From Bin34 sp963422415 (GTDB taxonomy: Bacteria > Chloroflexota > Anaerolineae > Caldilineales > Caldilineaceae): a DNA stretch of 64,000 nt. Of this stretch, positions 25,226-33,303 are shown piece by piece. Under the pieces are notes generated by a model, which was not told the DNA's origin, ran no database searches, and saw only the letters and a list, made by a program, of their open reading frames with translations. How positions within the stretch are numbered: position 1 is the stretch's first letter; every line of letters starts with the position of its first letter. The position numbers were made by a program, and so were the translations under genes. The stretch covers positions 186,001-250,000 of the forward strand of contig OY729430.1 of the NCBI GenBank assembly GCA_963422415.1, written 5' to 3'.

Positions 25226-26581
25226 CTATTCAAAGTCGGCGATCATTGCGCCTATCTTGCTCACAATGCTGTCCACGACTTCCTGCACTGGACGTTCTCC
25301 CAGCACGGCCTGAGAGATTTCATTGCCGTGAATGACATTCAGCTCTTCCTGAAACGCAATCGGGGTCCAGGGAGTGGCGGTGTTTGTCATGTCCAGAATG
25401 TACTTCCAGCCGTTGCGGGGCAGAATGCCGTTCAGGCTTTCGGACCAGGCATCCACATTGGTCTTGCGGAACGGCGCCCCAAAGAAATTCTGGGCCCACC
25501 ACAGATCCTCGCCTGGACTGTTGATGAACTTCAGCAGTTCCCAGGCTGCATCTACATTGGCCGTTCCGCTGCTATTGATGGAATGATAATCATTCCCTAC
25601 AAAGTTGGAGTGCCCAGCCGAACCCTTGGGCGGTGGCACGAAATCCCAGTCAATGTCTTCCCACGTTGTGCGATAGTTGGGCACACTCCAGGTGGAAGTG
25701 GTGACTATGGCCTGCTTGCCGCTGGAGCCCCAGTTGAAATCGGCTGTTTCGTCTGGCTTGCCGAGCGAACGTTCTTCGTTGATCATCTCCGGCAGCATCT
25801 CCAACCAATTCACGACCGCCGGATTGTCCAGATTGAAGTGGGTAACATCAGGATTGAACATCGAGACGCCAAAGGAGGGCATCACGGTTATGAGATTCCA
25901 GTAATCGGCGCTTTGATTGGCCCCCATAATGACGCGCCGATCGTTTTCATCGAACTGAGTCAATTGTCTCGCCTTCTCCCGCCAGATCTCCCAGGTCCAG
26001 TTGTCCGCATCCATGTCCACGTCGGGCGTATCTACGTCTGCCGCTTCAAACAGAGCCTTGTTATAGGCGTAGATCCGGAGGCCAAATGACTCTCGCGGCA
26101 GAGCAATGATGGTGCCTTCCGGGAAATAACAGCCACCGGTTACAGCTGGCCACATGCCTTCCCAATCAATATCCGGATCGCCTTCCACCAGACCGTTCAT
26201 GTCAAGCAGAACACCCTTGTGGGCCATAGACCAGACGGTGCCCCAGGGAACGCCATGTGCATCGGGCGCGTTGCCTCCGGCATAGGCAGTCAGAATCCTG
26301 GCGTGGAATTCCCCGTAGGGCACCGAGTCGCGCACGACGTGGTACTGGGGAAAGGCCGCTTCGAAGCGATCTACAGAAGTCTCAAACAAGGCGTTTGCAT
26401 TCTCGCCGCCGGTCCACCATGCAAAACCGAATTCGATGGGGCCCGTTTCCCCTTCATCTTCGATGGCCGGGCCGGTGGTCGCCGGCACACAGGCGGCCAA
26501 GGCCGTGGCCGTCGCCGTGCCGGCCGCCAGTCCAAGAAACTTGCGGCGGCTCAGCTGTCCTGGTTCATGCATCTTGGTCAT
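25226..26581 (-). CDS. Extracellular solute-binding protein, twin-arginine lipoprotein (system C)
   Basis: The ATG at 26581 has GGAGGAAT upstream and gives 451 residues. The signal SRRKFLGLAAGTATATALAAC contains RRKFLG (Arg12-Arg13) and a lipobox ending at Cys31, so it is a folded-export lipoprotein candidate. The mature domain starts IEFGFAWWTGGENAN, continues VDRFEAAFPQYHVV and has the binding-protein hinge and Trp-rich C-lobe (WWAQNFFGAPFRKTNVD). It is the last gene of the minus-strand operon with three dioxygenases, two permeases and an enolase-type enzyme; it presumably captures the compound these enzymes process. Confidence 0.9.
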   Translation of the reverse strand: MTKMHEPGQLSRRKFLGLAAGTATATALAACVPATTGPAIEDEGETGPIEFGFAWWTGGENANALFETSVDRFEAAFPQYHVVRDSVPYGEFHARILTAYAGGNAPDAHGVPWGTVWSMAHKGVLLDMNGLVEGDPDIDWEGMWPAVTGGCYFPEGTIIALPRESFGLRIYAYNKALFEAADVDTPDVDMDADNWTWEIWREKARQLTQFDENDRRVIMGANQSADYWNLITVMPSFGVSMFNPDVTHFNLDNPAVVNWLEMLPEMINEERSLGKPDETADFNWGSSGKQAIVTTSTWSVPNYRTTWEDIDWDFVPPPKGSAGHSNFVGNDYHSINSSGTANVDAAWELLKFINSPGEDLWWAQNFFGAPFRKTNVDAWSESLNGILPRNGWKYILDMTNTATPWTPIAFQEELNVIHGNEISQAVLGERPVQEVVDSIVSKIGAMIADFE

Positions 26582-26701
26582 CGCATTCCTCCAAAGTCTC
26601 TGTACTGACGAAACGGACGGGACTGTCATGATATGCAGCCCACAGACAATCTCACTTTATCAAACTTCAAAAACAGCTGGAAGCCCGATCGGGACGAGCC
26701 G

Positions 26702-27496
26702 TCAGACCTCAGGCTCGTCAAGTACACCCAGTCCTCCCAGCACCAGTTCGGTATACCGATTGAACTTTCCATAGAACCGGCGAATCTCTGGATCGGGATG
26801 ATGTCGCCACAACCGTGGCGGCATCAGCGTCACATTGCTGAGCGGCGCGCGGTCAGGATGGCCGTAATAGACTTGAATGGTGCGACGCACCTTGTCCGTT
26901 TCTCTGAGAGTCACCCCGTGCAACGTGGCCGCGTTGAACAGAATCCCGGTGCCCGCAGAGCCGTGAAAGTCATAAATACCGCCTCGGCGCAGATGAGCCG
27001 CAGACTCCAGGATTTCACCGTCGGCCGGCTCCGGACTGATGGAGAAACAGTGGGTGGTTGCATCCACATCGGTGAGATAGTAGATGATCTGAGGGTAGTC
27101 CAAGTGCAATGGATGATCCTGCCAATACTCTCGGTCCCGGTGCCAGTCGGTGGAGACCGCAGACGCCTCTCCCACGCGGTGCCGCACGGCCAGCTCTTCA
27201 AAGCAGATGGGGCCACCCATAAGGCGTTTCAGCAGCCTGAGCAGATGGGGCGGCCGGACGGCTTCCTCAAACACGGATTCGTTGAGCAGCAGATTGCAAT
27301 TGTAGTTTGGCGATCCCCCTGTAAACCACATGAAGGGGTTCTGCACCATGTCTCGATCCATGGCGTCGTTCATGGCGTCCACCTGCGCGCGGGACAGCAG
27401 ATCGGGGATCACCACAAAGCTGTGTTCTCTGAAGAACTGCACCTGCGCTTCCAGATCGTCGGGGGGCGGCGGCGCAAAAGTCACTCGGTGGGTCAT
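26702..27496 (-). CDS. Phytanoyl-CoA dioxygenase family (PhyH) protein 1
   Basis: A 264-residue Fe(II)/2-oxoglutarate-dependent oxygenase homolog. The 2-His-1-Asp iron facial triad is seen at His119 and Asp121 (TDWHRDREYW) with distal His193 (LHGVTLRE), and Arg204/Arg205 (VRRTIQVYY) is suited to binding 2-oxoglutarate. An N-terminal FFREHSFVVIPDLL is typical. Such enzymes hydroxylate or oxidatively demethylate small molecules while turning 2-oxoglutarate to succinate and CO2. The substrate is unknown. It is the sixth gene of the operon, between PhyH protein 2 and the binding protein. Confidence 0.87.
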   Translation of the reverse strand: MTHRVTFAPPPPDDLEAQVQFFREHSFVVIPDLLSRAQVDAMNDAMDRDMVQNPFMWFTGGSPNYNCNLLLNESVFEEAVRPPHLLRLLKRLMGGPICFEELAVRHRVGEASAVSTDWHRDREYWQDHPLHLDYPQIIYYLTDVDATTHCFSISPEPADGEILESAAHLRRGGIYDFHGSAGTGILFNAATLHGVTLRETDKVRRTIQVYYGHPDRAPLSNVTLMPPRLWRHHPDPEIRRFYGKFNRYTELVLGGLGVLDEPEV

Positions 27497-27568
27497 GGGG
27501 CATTTTGTTCCTTGGTGTTGAACCGAGAAGGGGCAAGGCCCGGGTAGGGGCTGACGCGGACCCCTTCG

Positions 27569-28279
27569 TCACTTGTGCGGATCGTATTGGTGTATGTCCT
27601 GGTCCGGCATCTTCAGCCCCAGCAGCTGCAGCCGCAGAGCGCTGGCATTCTGTTTCGCTTGCCAAGGCAGGTCTGTTTCATGTTCATAGCGCTTCATCCA
27701 CCACCAGCCAAAGTACAGGAAGATGCCGCGGCGCAACCCTGCAGTGCGATTGGCGCCGCCGGAATGCCAGATGGCGCCGTTGATGAAGACTGCATCCCCC
27801 GATTCAGCCAACACCTCAACCTCCCCCGGCAATGACTGGCCCTGTTTGTCTGCAGGAGGATATGCGTCTCCTCTGTGGGTGCCGGGCACCACGCAGGTGG
27901 GACCGCGCTCGGGCGTCATGGGATCCAGGTAGACAATGGTGTTGATGGAAAGAGGCCGGTCTCCCGGGAAAATGAAGTCGCGGTGCCAGCTGCGCAACGG
28001 CATTTGACTGTCTGCATCCTGGCGCAACAGATCGTATTGCAGGAGTTGAGTCTGATTCCCAAAGACAGCCTGCTGACGCGCCAAGATCGCCGGATGGGCA
28101 ATCAAGTCTATGAAGGCCTGATGTTTCAGCAGCTTGTGCTGATTGACCTTGGGCGCCTCCAAGGCCCAGACGCGATCGAATTCCTGCCGGTAGAACTCCA
28201 CCTGCTGCATATCCAGCACGCGGGGCACATGCAGGAATCCATGTTCCAGAAACGAAGCCATTTCCTCTGCTGTCTTCAT
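27569..28279 (-). CDS. Phytanoyl-CoA dioxygenase family (PhyH) protein 2
   Basis: A 236-residue protein, shorter than its neighbour and clearly different in sequence. Iron ligands are His99 and Asp101 (RSWHRDFIFPGDRP) and His172 (AIWHSGGANRT); Arg183/Arg184 (GLRRGIFLYF) would bind 2-oxoglutarate. TCVVPGTHRGDAYPP is the conserved strand-turn of PhyH enzymes. The Trp-rich FGWWWMKRYE near the C-terminus recalls ectoine/PhyH-type oxygenases. It should be a cytoplasmic oxygenase in the same pathway. The gene lies 27 bases after the enolase-type gene. Confidence 0.88.
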   Translation of the reverse strand: MKTAEEMASFLEHGFLHVPRVLDMQQVEFYRQEFDRVWALEAPKVNQHKLLKHQAFIDLIAHPAILARQQAVFGNQTQLLQYDLLRQDADSQMPLRSWHRDFIFPGDRPLSINTIVYLDPMTPERGPTCVVPGTHRGDAYPPADKQGQSLPGEVEVLAESGDAVFINGAIWHSGGANRTAGLRRGIFLYFGWWWMKRYEHETDLPWQAKQNASALRLQLLGLKMPDQDIHQYDPHK

Positions 28280-28306
28280 GCGGTCACCCTCTTGCCTCGC
28301 GTGTAA

Positions 28307-29476
28307 CTACAACACCCGGTACCGGGCCATCGCATCGCGGTTCAGCTCAAATCCCAGTCCGGGCCGCTGCGGCAGCGAAATCACGCCTTCCTCAAGCCGG
28401 ATTTCATCCCGTGTCAATTCCTGTCTCAGCGCCGATTCGGAAAGGCTGGCCGGCAGAAACTCGATGTAGGGGCATGTGGGTGTGACAGCCGCAAAGTGGG
28501 CGCTGGCAGCGATGCCAATGCCGGTTTTCCAACAGTGCGGCACCACGATGCGATTCAGGGTCGAGGCCAGTCTGCTTACATGCATGGCAGCGGTAAAGCC
28601 GCCTACGCGGCCAATATCGGGTTGCAGCACGTCAATCTGACCGCGCAGAGCCAAGTCCTCGAACTCGAAGTGCGTATTGGCCCACTCTCCGGCGGCAATC
28701 GGAATGGGAGACCGTTCCTGCAGCCAAGCATGCCCCGCCAGATCATCGATGTCAATGGGAGTCTCCACAAAGAAAATGTCCAACGGGGCGAGCCGCTGAA
28801 TCACGGCGAGGGCGGTTTCGGCATTGGGCCAAGCATAGCCGACATCCACCATCAAGGTGAACTCGTCGCCGACCGCGCGCCGACATCTCTCGACCATGGC
28901 CACACCAGCGTCATCGCTTTCCTGCAGACCATGGTGGCTGTAGGGACCGTTGATGCAGATCTCCAGCTTGGCCGCCCGATAGCCGATTTCCTGAGCGCGG
29001 ATCAACTTGAAGAGCAGCGAATCACCATACTCCTGTAGCGTGTGACCATCGGGCAGGAGCGAAGCATAGGGGGTGATGGTCTCCTTGACGGCGCCGCCCA
29101 GCAGCTGGTGCACGGGGACTCCTTCGGCCTTGCCTTTCAAGTCCCACAAGGCCATGTCAATGGCGCCCAGCGCGCAGATCAGGGCGCCTCTGCGCCCGGT
29201 CATCTTGGACCCGCTGTACAAATCGCGCCAGATGACCTCGGGCTCCCGCGGGTCGCGCCCCATCAGCATCTCGGACAGGCCCCGGCCCATGGCATGCGTG
29301 CCGGGCGCCAATATGCAAGCCCGGGCCACCCAAGGATTCGTGTCCGTCTCGCCCACGCCCGTGATCCCGGCATCCGTATGAATTTCCACGACCAGATTGT
29401 CCTGGGCCGAGGAATTCGCCGCGGCTTCATAGTCGGGCAGCGCCAAGACATGACAGTCGATGCCGACAATTTTCAT
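28307..29476 (-). CDS. Enolase-superfamily (mandelate racemase subgroup) sugar-acid dehydratase-like enzyme
   Basis: The ATG at 29476 (GAAGG upstream) gives 389 residues. The capping domain begins MKIVGIDCHVLALPDY. The barrel carries metal ligands in LMVDVGYAW (Asp), IFFVETPID (Glu) and IAAGEWANTH (Glu), with the Asp-His dyad suggested by QPDIGRVGG and VVPHCWKTG. The general-base strand reads AAKLEICING, so the second Lys of the usual KxK is Glu. These enzymes abstract a proton next to a carboxylate, most often dehydrating acid sugars. The specificity cannot be named. It lies between the permease genes and the PhyH genes. Confidence 0.85.
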   Translation of the reverse strand: MKIVGIDCHVLALPDYEAAANSSAQDNLVVEIHTDAGITGVGETDTNPWVARACILAPGTHAMGRGLSEMLMGRDPREPEVIWRDLYSGSKMTGRRGALICALGAIDMALWDLKGKAEGVPVHQLLGGAVKETITPYASLLPDGHTLQEYGDSLLFKLIRAQEIGYRAAKLEICINGPYSHHGLQESDDAGVAMVERCRRAVGDEFTLMVDVGYAWPNAETALAVIQRLAPLDIFFVETPIDIDDLAGHAWLQERSPIPIAAGEWANTHFEFEDLALRGQIDVLQPDIGRVGGFTAAMHVSRLASTLNRIVVPHCWKTGIGIAASAHFAAVTPTCPYIEFLPASLSESALRQELTRDEIRLEEGVISLPQRPGLGFELNRDAMARYRVL

Positions 29477-29520
29477 CGCGCAGAGGCCTTCACACACCGG
29501 CGACGGGGACTAGGAGCCGT

Positions 29521-30402
29521 CTAGCCCTTGATGCCCGTGAAAGTGACGCCCTGGATGAAATACTTCTGGGCGAAGAAGAAGATGCAAATCACGGGCAGCA
29601 TCGCGACGACGGAGCTGGCCATCAGATAATGCCAATCTGTCTGGTGTGGCCCTCGAAACGCCATCAATCCCAAGGCGAGAGTCCGCTTGCTGGCCGAGGT
29701 CAGGTAGATGAGCGGCGCGAGAAAGTCGTTCCACGTGGCATTGAAGGTGAAAATGCCGCAGGCGGCCAAGGCAGGTTTGGTCAGCGGAGCCAGAATGCGC
29801 CACCAGACTCCGAATTCGCTGCAACCGTCAATGCGGGCGGCGGCATCCAGCTCGTGCGGAAGGGTTGCATAGAATTGTCGCATCAGAAAAATAAAGAACG
29901 GATAGCCGAAGAACGCTGGCACCCAAAGAGGCTTGAACGAATCCACCCACCCCATCTGATTGAAAATCAGATAGCGGGGAATCATGGTGGCGGCCGCGGG
30001 CAGCATCATCATGGCCAGCGTAATCACGAAAAAAATATCGCGCCCGCGCCAACGCAGGCGCGCGAAGGCATAGCCCACCATGCTGGCCGTGGCCACCGTG
30101 CCAATCAAATCCATGATCACAACGTAGGAGGTGTTGAAGATATACAGTCCGAACGGCGCCTTCGAAAAAATATCCGGGTAGTTGCGCCATTGGTAGATGG
30201 TGGGCAGAAACGTGGGGGGAAACGCAAACACTTCCTTGGGATGTTTGACGGAAGTGGTCAACATCCACCACAGAGGCACCATGATCAACACGGCGCCGGC
30301 CAGGAGCAGAAAGTAGGTCAAGGCTTTCTCCAGATGGCGAAAAAGGAGCGGCCTTGAGATTCCGCTGCGCACGGTTTGCAAGAAAGGAACGGATTGGGAC
30401 AT
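29521..30402 (-). CDS. Carbohydrate ABC transporter permease, MalG type (system C)
   Basis: A 293-residue inner-membrane protein from the ATG at 30402, two bases after the MalF-type gene. It has an N-terminal helix (YFLLLAGAVLIMVPLWWML), SVKHPKEVF, the core, the EAA loop LDAAARIDGCSEFGVWWRI, NATWNDFLAPLIYL and the C-terminus IQGVTFTGIKG. A longer frame running to 30846 covers its partner gene and is not used. It forms the import channel with the 30405-31373 product. Confidence 0.93.
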   Translation of the reverse strand: MSQSVPFLQTVRSGISRPLLFRHLEKALTYFLLLAGAVLIMVPLWWMLTTSVKHPKEVFAFPPTFLPTIYQWRNYPDIFSKAPFGLYIFNTSYVVIMDLIGTVATASMVGYAFARLRWRGRDIFFVITLAMMMLPAAATMIPRYLIFNQMGWVDSFKPLWVPAFFGYPFFIFLMRQFYATLPHELDAAARIDGCSEFGVWWRILAPLTKPALAACGIFTFNATWNDFLAPLIYLTSASKRTLALGLMAFRGPHQTDWHYLMASSVVAMLPVICIFFFAQKYFIQGVTFTGIKG

Positions 30403-30404
30403 CT

Positions 30405-31373
30405 TCAGGTCCGTCCCCGGATTTCTCCCGAATAAAAGACCCAAGCGCGCGACGAGCGCAAGACCAACAGGGTCAGAACCAGAATGTATATGAACAGCGC
30501 CCAGGCCAGAGCGCTGGCGTACCCCATCTTCAGGAAACGGAACGCGTTGCGATACAGGTGGATGATAAAGAACAGAGTGGCGTTGTTGGGCCCCCCCTGG
30601 GTCATGACATACCCTTGGGTGAAGGTCTGCAAGGCGCCGATGATCCCCATGATCAGCTGGAACAAAATGACAGGGGACATCATGGGCAGCGTAATGTGGT
30701 AGAAGGAGCGGAGACGGGCCGCTCCATCGATTTTGACTGCTTCGTAGAGTTCGGTGGGAACGCCCTGCAGACCTGCCAGATAGATCACAAGGCCTGCCCC
30801 TGCCCCTCCCCAGAGACTCATGATAATCAGGGCAGACAGTGCCCATTTTTCACTGGTCAGCCAGTTGGGCCCGTCAATCTTGAGCAGCGAAAGCAGATAG
30901 TTCAGAACGCCCCAATCCGCCGAGAAGACCCAGATCCAGAGAAAGGCCACTGCAACACCAGACAGGACGGCAGGCAGATAGTACGCAGTGCGTAGCCAAG
31001 GCAATCCCTTGATGTCCGTGTTAAGCAGAATCGCAAGGAAGAGGCCTACGGCTATCTGAAGCGGAACGGAAACCACGGCATAGATTGTGGTTACGCTCAG
31101 CGACTTCCAGAAGAGCGGATCATCGGTCAGCATCTTGTCAAAATTTTCCAGACCCATCCATTCCGGTCGAGTCAGGATGTCGTAGTCAGTGAACGAAAGA
31201 TAGGCTGCAACTCCGAACGGCCCGAAGATCAGCCATAGCATGCCCAGTAGCCAAGGGCTTGCCATGAGATACCCTACAAGCTCCTCCCGCTTGGCCAATC
31301 GGCTCAGCAGCTTGCGCCGATTGGGGCTTTGCGCCGGATGCACGGCGGCGGGTTGCGCTGCGGTCCTTGCCAC
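30405..31373 (-). CDS. Carbohydrate ABC transporter permease, MalF type (system C)
   Basis: A 322-residue protein with a basic N-terminal region (NRRKLLSRLAKREE), the first membrane segment (LMASPWLLGMLWLIFGPF), YDILTRPEWMGLENFDKML, the permease core and the EAA loop YEAVKIDGAARLRSFYHI followed by TLPMMSP. It has normal family length. It lies 41 bases after the PhyH protein 3 gene, so uptake and oxidation genes are on one transcript. No ATP-binding subunit gene is present in the operon. Confidence 0.92.
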   Translation of the reverse strand: MARTAAQPAAVHPAQSPNRRKLLSRLAKREELVGYLMASPWLLGMLWLIFGPFGVAAYLSFTDYDILTRPEWMGLENFDKMLTDDPLFWKSLSVTTIYAVVSVPLQIAVGLFLAILLNTDIKGLPWLRTAYYLPAVLSGVAVAFLWIWVFSADWGVLNYLLSLLKIDGPNWLTSEKWALSALIIMSLWGGAGAGLVIYLAGLQGVPTELYEAVKIDGAARLRSFYHITLPMMSPVILFQLIMGIIGALQTFTQGYVMTQGGPNNATLFFIIHLYRNAFRFLKMGYASALAWALFIYILVLTLLVLRSSRAWVFYSGEIRGRT

Positions 31374-31414
31374 TTTCTGGACTCAATGCTGTCCTCTTGA
31401 CTGGGCTGGAGAGT

Positions 31415-32206
31415 TCAGACCCAGTTTTGCCAGCCTGCAAAGAGCATATGCGCTCCAGGTTTGAAACGAGGCATTTCCCGATAGCGGTTCGTGTTGCCTT
31501 GGTCCTGACCGCGCAACAGGAAGACCGGCCAGTCCTCCTTCGTCACTCTGGTGGTGGTGGGAATGTACTGATAGGTACCGCCGCGCCGCCAAACGGAACT
31601 GGTATTGGCGTTGGACCCGTGAATGATCAAGGGATGATGCAGTGACACATCACCCGGTTCGAGGATGAACTCCACTGCTTCCTCTTCGGAGATCAGATTC
31701 TGATCCATCCCCCGCAACATCTCGCCCTCAAAATCCCGTTCCTCCGGATTCCGCGGCTGCAGCACCATGTGCTGCGTACCCGGAATGACGCGCACACACC
31801 CATTTTGGGGGTTGGATTGTGTATAGGCAACCCACAGGGTCACGACCTGCATGGGTTCCAAGGACCAATAACTGGCGTCCTGATGCCATGCCACCTTCTG
31901 TCCTGTGCCGGGTGGCTTGGCGATGTAGTCCGCCGCAAACAGCGCTACATCAGGGCCCACGATGGCTGCGGCTATATCCACGAGGCGAGAATCGCTGACC
32001 AGACGCATCCAGAACGGATCTGTCGGCGTCAGCCAGTACCCCAGCCGTTCCGGCGGCAAACCAGGGTGTCGTTTCATCAGCCAGGCGACGTGTCGATTGG
32101 CCTCGGTCACCAGGTGAGAATCCAGGACCCCGCGCACGATGGCAAAGCCATCTCGCGCATAGCTCTGGCTCAACCCGCCCAGATTCGGGTATGTATATTC
32201 GGCCAT
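31415..32206 (-). CDS. Phytanoyl-CoA dioxygenase family (PhyH) protein 3, first gene of the operon
   Basis: A 263-residue Fe(II)/2-oxoglutarate oxygenase homolog. Ligands are His108 and Asp110 (VAWHQDASYWSLEP), His196 (HHPLIIHGSNANTS) and Arg207/Arg208. The run CVRVIPGTQHMVL is the usual PhyH turn. The closest feel is to the ectoine hydroxylase/PhyH group, but the substrate is not known. It is the promoter-proximal gene. An inverted repeat lies 14 bases before its ATG, within the predicted leader. Confidence 0.88.
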   Translation of the reverse strand: MAEYTYPNLGGLSQSYARDGFAIVRGVLDSHLVTEANRHVAWLMKRHPGLPPERLGYWLTPTDPFWMRLVSDSRLVDIAAAIVGPDVALFAADYIAKPPGTGQKVAWHQDASYWSLEPMQVVTLWVAYTQSNPQNGCVRVIPGTQHMVLQPRNPEERDFEGEMLRGMDQNLISEEEAVEFILEPGDVSLHHPLIIHGSNANTSSVWRRGGTYQYIPTTTRVTKEDWPVFLLRGQDQGNTNRYREMPRFKPGAHMLFAGWQNWV

Positions 32207-32220
32207 TTCCGTCCTGTTGA

Positions 32221-32240
32221 CAATCGGTCCTAACCGATTG
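32221..32240 (-). promoter_or_regulatory. Inverted repeat, probable operator or leader hairpin of the PhyH/ABC operon
   Basis: CAATCGGT and ACCGATTG flank a CCTA loop, a perfect 8-bp repeat ending 14 bases before the first ATG (32206). It lies downstream of the predicted -10 box, so it could be bound by a repressor as a road-block or fold in the mRNA leader. No regulator gene is adjacent. Confidence 0.5.
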
Positions 32241-32268
32241 CCCCTGATTTCCGTTGAGGATCACAGCA

Positions 32269-32274
32269 ATTGTA
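32269..32274 (-). promoter_or_regulatory. Possible -10 box for the PhyH/ABC operon
   Basis: On the minus strand this reads TACAAT, giving a start near 32262, about 55 bases before the PhyH protein 3 ATG. A TTGTCC lies 20 bases upstream, which is longer than ideal spacing. Confidence 0.35.
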
Positions 32275-32795
32275 CGATACAGTGGGAATCGGCTGGACAA
32301 TCGCCGATGCTGCCGAGTGACGCGCGTCGTGATGAACTCGAGTCTTGGGATGGGACCGCGCCGGGGCCGATCCATATCGACCCAAACTGCACACCATCAA
32401 GAGCGCCTTGCTCCCTTGGACCATCGCGCAGCCTGGGTGGCCTCGATCCCTATCCTCCCGGCCGCCGAGGGTCCTTTGGCTCACATTTGTCCACCAGCCA
32501 GCGCCCAGAGACTCCCAAGTGCAGACGGCCATCTTGTGCCGCTTGTCCGTTTCCAATAGCCAGATCATGGTAGCATTCCGGCTGCCCCCCCACCGGGAGA
32601 TGAAAGTGTGCGGTGAAAGCCTTGCGACAGCGTGACCGGATATTCCCAGGAAAAGCCAGGGATCCTTTGAACTCGTATCCTGCAACTCAACTCCATGGTC
32701 GTCCGTATGGTGGGACTGGATCTCCCAAAGGGCAGCGACTCGATCTTGGCGAGCGCCTTCCACTGTCTTCCCGACATTCCGCAACATGGGACGGC
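32275..32795. other. Divergent spacer with no supported gene
   Basis: About 520 bases between the PhyH operon leader and the CcmH-like gene. A 191-codon frame on the minus strand (32230-32805) has no motif or ribosome site, and it overlaps the operator-like repeat. No tRNA or repeat was found. Confidence 0.45.
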
Positions 32796-33284
32796 ATGCA
32801 TTCAATGCACTTCCCCAGACTTGTGCCTAGGGCTTTTCGGGCATGGCTCGCAAGCGCCTATCTGCGATTCTGTCTAACGGTGGGACTGTCCCTGATCCTG
32901 GTCCAGGGGGCCACGGCCCTTGATGTTGGGATCCATGCCCAGTCATTGCAGGAACAGGAGATGTACAACATCGCCCGGGAACTGTGGTGTCCTCTCTGCG
33001 CCGGAATTCGCCTGGATGCCTGCGAGTTGCAGGCATGCGTGCAAATGAGAGAGGAAATCTCGCTCCTGCTGGCGGAGGGCCGGGACAAAGCGTACATCAT
33101 CGCCTACTTCGAGGAACAATACGGAACGCAGGTGCATGGTCAGCCTCCCTTCACGGGCATCTACGGCTGGGCGTGGTGGACTCCTCTCCTGCTCATGGCC
33201 GCGGCGGGCATTACGATTGGCAATCGCATGCGCCGAGCCGCCGCGACCCGTCGGGATTCGAGCCAGCGCACCGCTGCCCCCTAG
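32796..33284 (+). CDS. Cytochrome c maturation protein, CcmH-like, with four cysteines
   Basis: From the ATG at 32796 (a second Met is at 32805) the protein is 162 residues. A signal/anchor helix (FCLTVGLSLILVQGATA) precedes a thiol domain with LWCPLCAGIRLDACELQAC, that is Cys65, Cys68, Cys76 and Cys81, then MREEISLLLAEGRDKAYIIAYFEEQYG as in CcmH/NrfF, and a C-terminal helix (WWTPLLLMAAAGITI). CcmH reduces or holds apocytochrome CxxCH cysteines outside the membrane before heme ligation. Two extra cysteines beyond the usual pair are notable. The TlpA-type thioredoxin and CcmF follow directly. Confidence 0.8.
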   Translation: MHSMHFPRLVPRAFRAWLASAYLRFCLTVGLSLILVQGATALDVGIHAQSLQEQEMYNIARELWCPLCAGIRLDACELQACVQMREEISLLLAEGRDKAYIIAYFEEQYGTQVHGQPPFTGIYGWAWWTPLLLMAAAGITIGNRMRRAAATRRDSSQRTAAP

Positions 33285-33303
33285 GATCGAAACGCAACCG
33301 CAG

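Noticed and set aside
32230..32805. A 191-codon minus-strand frame in the spacer before ccmH
   Set aside because: No ribosome site or motif, and it crosses the operator-like repeat and predicted promoter of the PhyH operon.
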